From Gemmatimonadales bacterium UBA7835 (GTDB taxonomy: Bacteria > Gemmatimonadota > Gemmatimonadetes > Longimicrobiales > Gaopeijiaceae), in assembly GCA_002500925.1 (NCBI GenBank), contig DLTN01000116.1, positions 42,215 through 106,214 of the forward strand: a stretch of DNA of 64,000 bases. Reading direction: 5' to 3'. Made by a program: the position numbers and the translations under genes. A model generated the notes under the pieces. That model saw only the letters and a list, made by a program, of their open reading frames with translations, was not told where the DNA came from and ran no database searches. Shown in pieces: positions 53,711-64,000 of the stretch (position 1 is the stretch's first letter; every line of letters starts with the position of its first letter).

Positions 53711-54022
53711 TCAATCAATTTGGTCTACGAACACTACCTCAGGATCGGGAGCGTCTTTCGGTGGCTCATCACCCGCATACTCGGTCAGGAGGGTCACCAT
53801 GTCTCTCTCAACCTTCAGCACACCTCCTACGACATGGAAATCCTCGCTTCCGCCACCCGAACGGTCGAGCGTGAGCTCACCAGAACCGATGAGCGAAAGC
53901 ATGGGCGCGTGACCAGGAAGAATACCCACCTTCCCATCCCACGCCGGTGCTACCACGGCAGAAGCCTCACCCTCGAACACGATCCGGTCCGGAGACACGA
54001 CACGCACGTGCAATGAAGCCAT
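53711..54022 (-). CDS. atpC: ATP synthase epsilon subunit, beta-sandwich only
   Basis: 103 aa. Start MASLHVRVVSPDRIVFEGEA, then KVGILPGHAPMLSLIGSGEL and FHVVGGVLKVERDMVTLLTE, the complete N-terminal beta-sandwich. The usual ~45-residue C-terminal helical hairpin, which inhibits ATP hydrolysis in E. coli-type enzymes, is absent: the protein stops at EVVFVDQID. Five bases after atpD; usual operon order. Confidence 0.93.
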   Translation of the reverse strand: MASLHVRVVSPDRIVFEGEASAVVAPAWDGKVGILPGHAPMLSLIGSGELTLDRSGGGSEDFHVVGGVLKVERDMVTLLTEYAGDEPPKDAPDPEVVFVDQID

Positions 54023-54027
54023 CAGAA

Positions 54028-56339
<2,312 letters not shown>

Positions 56340-56375
56340 TTCGTCTCTCCTCTACTCGGTAAAGAGTTAGCCGAT

Positions 56376-57941
<1,566 letters not shown>

Positions 57942-57976
57942 CTTAATTTGTCTGGATTTTGGAGTTTAAATTCAGT

Positions 57977-58552
57977 TCAGGCTATCGCTGCTTCACCGGA
58001 GTCGGTGGGCAGGTCGGCCGCGAGCATCTGGCGGCGCAACCCTTCCATCCGCCTTCGGACCGATCCATCGTAGATCGTGTCCCCTGTACGTACTACTAGT
58101 CCTCCCAGGATACCTACATCTACCCGGAAGTGCGGGATCGCTCTTTTGCCGAGTGCCACAGAGAGCTTTCTCGCAATCAACTCACGAGTTGCTTCGTCCA
58201 CTGGACGGGCCACCGTTACCTGCACGTGCTCCCTTCCCATGTGAGCATCGAGCAGTACTTGATACTGATGAGAAATCGACCGCAAAAGCCGCTGACGTCT
58301 CTTGTCAATTGTAACTAGAACAAAATTCACGACATGCTTGGGCAAAGACGCTTCAAAAGCCTTCTTGACCACATTCTTTTTGTCAGCGTCATCAATTCGC
58401 GGAGTTTCAATGAACAAGCGGAACTTCGGATCTTCCTCAATCAGCTTCGCGACCGTTTCGACGGCATCTCCATAGTCCTGAAGAGCTTCGTTCCGCAGAG
58501 CTAACTCGAAAAGTGTCTCTGCGTAATTCCGCGCTACAGTTTCGTCCCTCAA
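57977..58552 (-). CDS. atpH: ATP synthase delta subunit
   Basis: 191 aa from a TTG at 58552 that overlaps the atpF stop (TTGA) and has GGAGG six bases upstream within the end of atpF. N-terminal VARNYAETLFELALRNEA; the C-terminal IGGLVVRTGDTIYDGSVRRR-like block reads GILGGLVVRTGDTIYDGS. Connects F1 to the b stalk. Confidence 0.95.
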   Translation of the reverse strand: MRDETVARNYAETLFELALRNEALQDYGDAVETVAKLIEEDPKFRLFIETPRIDDADKKNVVKKAFEASLPKHVVNFVLVTIDKRRQRLLRSISHQYQVLLDAHMGREHVQVTVARPVDEATRELIARKLSVALGKRAIPHFRVDVGILGGLVVRTGDTIYDGSVRRRMEGLRRQMLAADLPTDSGEAAIA

Positions 58553-59136
58553 CCCTCACCTCCCGCTCCGCCCAACTCAGTCAGGTAACGCTCAACGAGC
58601 ACTCGGTCTTTTTCTTGGTCCAGATTTTCTTGCACCAGCCGCGTCGCCGCAGCTAAAGCCAGGTCAACCGACTCCCTTCTGATTTCGGCGATAGCGGCAT
58701 CACGCTCACGTTCGATCTCGGCACGAGCCCGTTCAATGATTGACTGGGCCTCGCCTCTCGCCTTCTCCTCAATCTCCATTCGGATAGACTCACCTGCTGC
58801 CTTTCCTTCAGCTAAGAGCTCATTAGCCTGTCGGCGGGCGTCAGCGAGATTTTCTTTGTAATTTGCGAGGAGTTTCTCCGCCTCCTGATTCCGTTCTGCA
58901 GCCTCGTCGAGCGCCGTCTGAATTCCCTTCTCGCGGGCATCTACAGCAGCCAGGATCGGTCCCCAAGCGTACTTCCCCAAGATGAGGACGAGGATAGCGA
59001 ATACGACCAAGGTCCAAAAGCTGAGACCTGTATTTATATCGTACAGGCCACCTCCACCTTCTCCCCCCTGACCCAAGAGCTCAATTGGGGATACGACGAG
59101 CACAAAAACTGCAGCTGTGATTTGACTAACTCTCAT
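58549..59136 (-). CDS. atpF: ATP synthase b subunit with N-terminal extension
   Basis: 195 aa from ATG 59136, chosen because GGAG lies five bases upstream; an upstream start at 59175 lacks this. The first ~23 residues (MRVSQITAAVFVLVVSPIEL) look like an additional hydrophobic or signal segment. A Gly-rich loop (GGEGGGG) and the usual membrane helix follow (LSFWTLVVFAILVLILGKYA). The rest is a long charged coiled coil (about 60-180). Compared with E. coli b (156 aa) it is longer at the N-terminus. Confidence 0.92.
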   Translation of the reverse strand: MRVSQITAAVFVLVVSPIELLGQGGEGGGGLYDINTGLSFWTLVVFAILVLILGKYAWGPILAAVDAREKGIQTALDEAAERNQEAEKLLANYKENLADARRQANELLAEGKAAGESIRMEIEEKARGEAQSIIERARAEIERERDAAIAEIRRESVDLALAAATRLVQENLDQEKDRVLVERYLTELGGAGGEG

Positions 59137-59230
59137 TATCTCTCCGGAATTCTTCCAGTACGGTGAACGAGCCAAATGCCACTAGCCCATTCCTTACTCA
59201 TCACTGAACCGTGATAGAGGACACCGCGGA

Positions 59231-59521
<291 letters not shown>

Positions 59522-59572
59522 TTAACGACGGGTTAAAATCATTTATTGATGCTTGAAATCCACATAGAACTG

Positions 59573-60496
59573 CTAGTGCGCATGCTGAATCTGGCCGATG
59601 AACACGGCGGTCAGCAATGCAAAGATGTAAGCTTGGAGAAACGCGACAAATAGTTCGAGAATCATGATCCCGGACACCATTGCTATGGAAGCTAGTGTCA
59701 CTCCTCCGGCTACAATCGCCCCACCGCTTGCGAATATGAAGATCAGGCCGAGAAGCGAAAGAACGAGAGTATGGCCGGCCATCATGTTTGCAAAAAGCCG
59801 GATCATCAGAGCGAATGGCTTCGTGAGTTTCCCTAGGAACTCTACAGGAGTGAGAATCACGAGCATGATAGCCGTTCCTATAGGGTTCATACCCTTCGGG
59901 GCATAGAAAATCGTACCCATATACCCTGCGAAACCGAGCGCTCTCATTCCGGAGATTTCAGTTACAACAAAGGTCACCAGCGCCAGTGCGCCAGTTACCA
60001 TGAAATTCCCTGTCGCTGTCGAACCAAACGGGACTAAACCCAACAGATTCATAAACAGGATGAAGAAGAAGAGCGTGAGTATGTACCCCGTGTAGGCGTC
60101 CGCTCCGTGACTAATATTTCTGCGCACAACCTCGTCCCGAAAATAAAGAACCATCGCTTCCATCGCGTTGGCCAACCCAGTTGGCGCCCGATTTGAAAAC
60201 TTGTTTTCCATCGCTCGCCCGATGGGCACAAAAATCGCCAAGCAAACAATCGCAGCCAAGAATAAGAAGACGACGTGCTTCGTCGGAGAAAGGTCTAGTG
60301 TGAGTGGTCCAATGTGTATCGGATCGAAGTGCGGAAGGTGGATGACCGGTCCGAATCCAAGTAACTGGAACTCTAGTTCCGCGCCATCTAGAAGATGGTG
60401 CATCAACATGTACTGGAGATCAGGGCCGCTTTCAGCACCACCCCCATGTTCCTGAGCGGCGTGAGCAGCACCCTGCAGCGCGGCCAGAAGTTTCAT
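59573..60496 (-). CDS. atpB: ATP synthase a subunit
   Basis: 307 aa. The stator arginine of the proton path lies in LMIRLFANMMAGHTLVLSLL. About 85 residues precede the first core helix; they are His-rich (HGGGAESGPDLQYMLMHHLL, IHLPHFDPIHIGPL) and start with an Ala-rich stretch that could be cleaved. C-terminal FVAFLQAYIFALLTAVFIGQ is standard. Adjacent to atpI. Confidence 0.96.
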   Translation of the reverse strand: MKLLAALQGAAHAAQEHGGGAESGPDLQYMLMHHLLDGAELEFQLLGFGPVIHLPHFDPIHIGPLTLDLSPTKHVVFLFLAAIVCLAIFVPIGRAMENKFSNRAPTGLANAMEAMVLYFRDEVVRRNISHGADAYTGYILTLFFFILFMNLLGLVPFGSTATGNFMVTGALALVTFVVTEISGMRALGFAGYMGTIFYAPKGMNPIGTAIMLVILTPVEFLGKLTKPFALMIRLFANMMAGHTLVLSLLGLIFIFASGGAIVAGGVTLASIAMVSGIMILELFVAFLQAYIFALLTAVFIGQIQHAH

Positions 60497-60871
60497 CTAA
60501 GCCCGCACCGTTTCGCTTGACTGAATCCGGAAGTAAAACGGCTCTAGCAACAGCAGGCCGAAGAAAAATCCCGCGAGTGCGAGGAGCATCGGTATTGCAA
60601 AATCAGCTCCCGAGTTTATGGCTATGACCGCCCCAATTCCTATAACAGCCATACGAACTAACGTCCCACCTATCCACACGGCTAAAAAGTGTTTGAGCTC
60701 AGTTCGAAAGCGGATCAAGGCCCAAAAGGCGATGCTTTGGACGGGAATCACCATGGCTGCAGCAACTAATGTCCCAGACCGACCCGCATCATCCAGAAAC
60801 GGCCAAAGTCCGACCAAAACAGTCGATACTAGGATCACGCACGCAGACGCGTACTTGAACGAAGCCTTCAT
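60497..60871 (-). CDS. atpI: AtpI-like membrane protein
   Basis: 124 aa with four hydrophobic helices (about 8-27, 36-54, 67-86, 93-113). It sits in the AtpI slot, between atpZ and atpB, overlapping atpZ as ATGA and ending next to the atpB start. AtpI helps c-ring assembly in other bacteria. Family assignment rests on topology, size and position. Confidence 0.82.
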   Translation of the reverse strand: MKASFKYASACVILVSTVLVGLWPFLDDAGRSGTLVAAAMVIPVQSIAFWALIRFRTELKHFLAVWIGGTLVRMAVIGIGAVIAINSGADFAIPMLLALAGFFFGLLLLEPFYFRIQSSETVRA

Positions 60872-61125
60872 TGCGGGTCGTCTTCCCGCTGTCTCGGATC
60901 AATCACGATGTGAAAATACAAGCTGTAGAAACCTGCTCCGCCGCCTATGAAAGCACCGATCACCATCAGAATGGGTCCTGTCCCAATTTTTCCATCGGCC
61001 CAGAATCCAAGACCCATGAAGAACAAAACGGCGAGGGCCCAGGTCATACCGTGACCCATGAATTGACCAGATGCTCGCACCACTTCTTTGAGCTGATCAT
61101 CTGACTGTTCAGGTCGCTGCTTCAA
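60868..61125 (-). CDS. atpZ: AtpZ/AtpQ-like small membrane protein
   Basis: 85 aa from a TTG at 61125, supported by GAGGGGG six bases upstream; the longer frame to 61230 has a Phe/Cys-rich N-terminus that does not fit. Two helices, with GHGMTWALAVLFFMGLGFWA and GPILMVIGAFIGGGAGFYSL, match the AtpZ type (Mg2+/Ca2+-uptake or assembly factor) that heads many F1Fo operons. First gene of the atp operon. Confidence 0.82.
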   Translation of the reverse strand: MKQRPEQSDDQLKEVVRASGQFMGHGMTWALAVLFFMGLGFWADGKIGTGPILMVIGAFIGGGAGFYSLYFHIVIDPRQREDDPQ

Positions 61126-61190
61126 ACTGAACCCCCTCGGGCACCCGAACACCGCTTTCCCTGAGAAAACGACCTCCGCGCAGCCGAAAA

Positions 61191-61218
61191 AACATAGTCC
61201 TTGTGAAAAAAAGCGCAA
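61191..61218 (-). promoter_or_regulatory. possible promoter of the atp operon
   Basis: On the minus strand TTGCGC (plus 61213-61218), 16 bases, then TATGTT (plus 61191-61196), upstream of the atpZ TTG. Partial consensus only. The rest of the 61126-61509 spacer holds no gene I can support. Confidence 0.35.
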
Positions 61219-61509
61219 GCTGTTTAACAACCGCGGAAACGCCCCTAATCGCTAAAGATTATCAGGATCCGCGATCACCTGTCGCAGTCTACGTTCAAGG
61301 GCGTGTTAGAACCAACTCAGCCCATCGCCATTCCCGTCTCGGTGAATCATCCTGTCCATAGTTCGAGTGTTCTTGGAAAAAGAACCGTTGACTGCTTGAC
61401 GGATCCCACCAGCTCCGTCAATCTTCGCGCCGGTCCCGAGCCGCTTCATCGCGCTTACTTCCAGTGCGGTCCGTACTCGGACGATTGAATGCCGCACAGG
61501 AACTAAGGA

Positions 61510-62529
61510 ATGGCTACAACCGAGCAAACTCAAGTAATCGACCGTGACGTAGCGCTCCTCGAAAGGGCGGCCGAGGTCACTGCGTCTATGCGTGTGGAAG
61601 TGGAAAAGCGCATCGTAGGACAACGCGAGGTGATCGATGAAATGCTGGTTGCCCTGCTAGCCAATGGCCATGCGCTTCTGGTTGGCGTGCCCGGACTCGC
61701 AAAAACCCTCCTAGTGCAGACGGTAGCAGATGCACTCGATTTAGAGTTCAGTCGAGTTCAGTTTACGCCTGACCTGATGCCGACCGACATAACGGGGACC
61801 GAGGTAATCGAAGAGGATCGAACAACCGGACGTCGCGTGTTCAGATTTGTGAAGGGTCCGGTATTTGCCAACATAGTTCTAGCAGACGAGATCAACCGAA
61901 CCCCACCAAAGACACAAGCTGCACTCCTCGAAGCGATGCAGGAACGGGCAGTGACAGCTGCGGGCGAAACGTACACGCTTCCAAAGCCGTTCTTTGTGCT
62001 TGCAACGCAGAATCCTATTGAGCAGGAAGGAACCTACCCTCTTCCTGAAGCGCAACTGGACCGCTTTATGCTCGAGCTTCCGATCTACTATCCATCCCGG
62101 GAAGAAGAGGAAGAGGTCGCCATGAGGACCACAGGGGGCACGGAACAAGAGGTGGGAAGCGTCATCACCGCTCAGGAGTTGATCGAACTCCAAGGACTAG
62201 TGCGACGTATCCCAGCTCCGCCATCTCTGGTCTCGTTTGCTGTCCGTCTGGCACGTGCCACCCGCCCCAGAGAAGAAGAGGCCGCCTCAGTGACTGAGAA
62301 CTACGTATCATGGGGCGCCGGGCCACGTGCCTCGCAATATCTCGTGCTCGGTGCAAAAGCGCGGGCAGCATCGCGCGGAGCAGCAATTCCGTCATATGAT
62401 GATGTGCGCGCAGTAGCGCCAGCCGTGCTGGCCCATCGCCTCGTATTAAACTTCGAAGCTGAAGCCGATGGGCGAACGACGCGCGACGTGATCGCAGAAC
62501 TCCTTAAGGAGAGCCAGGGTTGGACCTGA
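61510..62529 (+). CDS. MoxR-family AAA ATPase
   Basis: 339 aa. Walker [16 protein letters not shown], Walker [21 protein letters not shown], sensor [20 protein letters not shown] and a C-terminal lid ([20 protein letters not shown]). AGGAA lies upstream of the ATG. MoxR proteins act as chaperones with vWA proteins; the DUF58 and BatA-like proteins in this window are at 10.9-13.8 kb, so the usual cluster is split. The next gene is the CNNM/CBS protein. Confidence 0.93.
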   Translation: MATTEQTQVIDRDVALLERAAEVTASMRVEVEKRIVGQREVIDEMLVALLANGHALLVGVPGLAKTLLVQTVADALDLEFSRVQFTPDLMPTDITGTEVIEEDRTTGRRVFRFVKGPVFANIVLADEINRTPPKTQAALLEAMQERAVTAAGETYTLPKPFFVLATQNPIEQEGTYPLPEAQLDRFMLELPIYYPSREEEEEVAMRTTGGTEQEVGSVITAQELIELQGLVRRIPAPPSLVSFAVRLARATRPREEEAASVTENYVSWGAGPRASQYLVLGAKARAASRGAAIPSYDDVRAVAPAVLAHRLVLNFEAEADGRTTRDVIAELLKESQGWT

Positions 62530-62591
62530 CGGAAATAGCCTGAGGTGACAGAACACCCTCCGAGGAGTTACGGTGATACGGGGAGGCCTCT

Positions 62592-63842
62592 ATGATGGTT
62601 CTTTATGCTGCTATCGTCGTCGGACTTCTTCTAATGTCAGCGATCCTGACAGCGGTCCACGATTCGGTCTTCCAGATTACGCGATCGCACACCAGGACTC
62701 TGGTTGAAGAAGGCTTTGACGGCGCCAAGAACGTAGACGCAGCCCGGGAACATAAGCACGCAGTTCAGGCCAGCGTTCGTGTCACAACTACTGTTCTGAA
62801 TCTCTCGGCCCTCGCGTTAATCGCACTAACAGGTGTCTCGACATGGGGCCGATTGGGACAGGTGACAAGCACCTTGTTGGGTTTAGTCTTAGTGCTCACG
62901 ATCGCAGACCTAATCCCTCACCTAATCGCAGCGCGACGACCAATCAGGCTCGCGCTTTCCTCAGCGGGAATGCTGCTTTTCGTCGAAAGGATCGCTCGTC
63001 CACTTGTGCGGCCAGTTGAGCGGCTCGAGTACCACATCGGCGGTAACGACGACACAGTCTCAGATGCGCAGCGCGAGCTTCGGGAGATCCAAGAGATTGG
63101 CACGGAAGAAGGGGTGCTTGAAGAGGGTGAGAGCCTCCTTGTAGAACGCGCATTCCGGCTAGACGAACTCACTGCTTGGGACGTGATGGTTCCCCGGGTC
63201 GATATTTTTGCATGGCAAGAAAACCTCAAACTTAGAGATATCGTAAAGACCCTAACGCAGGTCCCATACAGCCGCGTACCTGTTTACACAGACTCTGTCG
63301 ATGACGTGACTGGTATCGTCTACGTCCGCGAGATATACGAACGCTTTGTCGGCGGCGAACTCGACCGAAGCGTTGCCGACTTAGCCCACGACCCATTCTT
63401 CGTTCCTGGTTCACGATCACTGACCGAACTCCTTCAAGAGTTCCAAGCGCGCCGCATCCACATGGGGATCGTAGCAGACGAATTCGGTGGCACAGATGGT
63501 CTTGTTACACTAGAGGACATCCTTGAGGAACTCGTAGGCGAGATCCACGACGAGACGGACCTTGATGAAGAAGAGATCCAACGCATCAGTGAGGACGTCT
63601 TAGAATGTGACGCCGGAGTCGACCTTAGAGACCTCGACGAAGAACTCGATATTGCTCTTCCTCAAGGTGAGCACAGATCTCTGAACGGCTTCTTGCTTGA
63701 AGAATTGGGACATGTGCCCGAAGCAGGAGAGTATATGGTGACATCGGTTGCACGAATTGACATTCTGCAGTCATCCGATACACAAGTGCTTCGTGCACGT
63801 GTGACCCGAAGAAGAGCTACCGCAACAGAGCCTGATGAGTGA
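62592..63842 (+). CDS. CNNM/CorC-type CBS-domain membrane protein (hemolysin family)
   Basis: 416 aa. GGGAGG precedes the ATG by five bases. A DUF21/CNNM membrane domain (about 1-140, four hydrophobic segments) is followed by a paired CBS module (about 190-320: AWDVMVPRVDIFAWQENLKL, YSRVPVYTDSVDDVTGIVYV, MGIVADEFGGTDGLVTLEDI). A CorC_HlyC transporter-associated domain ends it (about 335-410). Such proteins are implicated in Mg2+/Co2+ efflux or resistance. It overlaps the next gene as TGATG. Confidence 0.9.
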   Translation: MMVLYAAIVVGLLLMSAILTAVHDSVFQITRSHTRTLVEEGFDGAKNVDAAREHKHAVQASVRVTTTVLNLSALALIALTGVSTWGRLGQVTSTLLGLVLVLTIADLIPHLIAARRPIRLALSSAGMLLFVERIARPLVRPVERLEYHIGGNDDTVSDAQRELREIQEIGTEEGVLEEGESLLVERAFRLDELTAWDVMVPRVDIFAWQENLKLRDIVKTLTQVPYSRVPVYTDSVDDVTGIVYVREIYERFVGGELDRSVADLAHDPFFVPGSRSLTELLQEFQARRIHMGIVADEFGGTDGLVTLEDILEELVGEIHDETDLDEEEIQRISEDVLECDAGVDLRDLDEELDIALPQGEHRSLNGFLLEELGHVPEAGEYMVTSVARIDILQSSDTQVLRARVTRRRATATEPDE

Positions 63843-64000
63843 TGGCTACCATCCTCGAATTCGACGGAAAGTCGCCCCAGATTCACCCCTCGGTCTTCCT
63901 CGCGCCAAGCGCCGTGATCATAGGCGATGTGAAGATTCAAGCAGAAGCGAGCATCTGGTTCGGAGCGGTCCTGCGGGGAGACGATCCAAGCCATGGAATA
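63842..64000 (+). CDS. gamma-carbonic-anhydrase-like protein, partial
   Basis: The first 53 codons only; the window ends inside the gene. The product starts MATILEFDGKSPQIHPSVFL, then VIIGDVKIQAEASIWFGAVL and RGDD, the first turns of a left-handed beta-helix and the ASIWFxAVLRGD block shared by gamma-class carbonic anhydrases (PaaY/YrdA group). The zinc histidines lie beyond the edge, so activity cannot be judged. Translationally coupled to the CBS protein. Confidence 0.82.
   Translation, partial: MATILEFDGKSPQIHPSVFLAPSAVIIGDVKIQAEASIWFGAVLRGDDPSHGI

Noticed and set aside
61303..61488. 61-codon open frame in the atpZ-moxR spacer
   Set aside because: No ribosome binding site, no recognisable composition, and an equally long frame exists on the other strand.

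Overview
The window is a gene-dense chromosomal segment with about 57 protein genes, short intergenic gaps and many start/stop overlaps. It carries no IS element, CRISPR array, prophage or rRNA/tRNA gene that I can support. Gene content points to a diderm, respiring heterotroph. There are SurA/PpiC periplasmic chaperones, an exported beta-barrel ending in Trp, lipoproteins, MltD, MltG, PBP1A and PBP4. There are also EtfAB, P5C dehydrogenase, a UbiE/MenG methyltransferase, acetyl-CoA synthetase and a complete F1Fo ATP synthase operon. Family variants and gene order fit a Gemmatimonadota-like bacterium. That placement is my inference; no marker search could be run.

Layout. 0-5.5 kb: ubiE, a small membrane protein, a cysteine-free Mrp ATPase, P5C dehydrogenase and a Cys/Met-metabolism PLP enzyme. 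10.7-5.5 kb (minus): lepA, a ROK kinase, a PfkB kinase, a STAS-GHKL protein and a STAS-like winged-helix protein, nearly all joined by start/stop overlaps; the last two look like a partner-switching pair. 10.9-25.3 kb (plus): DUF58 and BatA-like proteins, then mfd, a PpiC lipoprotein, surA, pdxA, ftsE, ftsX, envC, holB and moaC. This run links transcription-coupled repair, envelope folding, division-site hydrolase control and the replication clamp loader. 25.3-31.6 kb: mltD, guaB, small hypotheticals, a hexapeptide acyltransferase and acs. 31.9-39.5 kb: a Fur/PerR-type regulator with a clear promoter, dacB carrying a LysM domain, an EamA transporter, an SH3b protein, a beta-barrel, moeA and an M23 lipoprotein.

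39.5-47.6 kb (minus): etfA, etfB, nhaC, a NYN-LOTUS-LOTUS-HhH protein, aroB and an HExxH lipoprotein. The 459-base gap upstream of the NYN gene holds a series of stem-loops ending in a plus-strand intrinsic terminator, probably a structured RNA transcribed divergently from the predicted RNase. 47.8-52.9 kb (plus): PBP1A, a V4R protein, ruvX, mltG and thiE. 61.1-52.9 kb (minus): atpZ-I-B-E-F-H-A-G-D-C followed by a PHP phosphoesterase. 61.5-64 kb (plus): MoxR, a CNNM/CorC-type CBS protein and the start of a gamma-carbonic-anhydrase-like gene cut by the window edge.

The places most worth attention are the 44.8-45.1 kb RNA candidate beside the NYN-LOTUS protein, the STAS/GHKL pair with a probable CTG start, and several core proteins that lack expected residues or domains: Mrp without cysteines, epsilon subunit without its C-terminal helices, EnvC with a degenerate LytM site.
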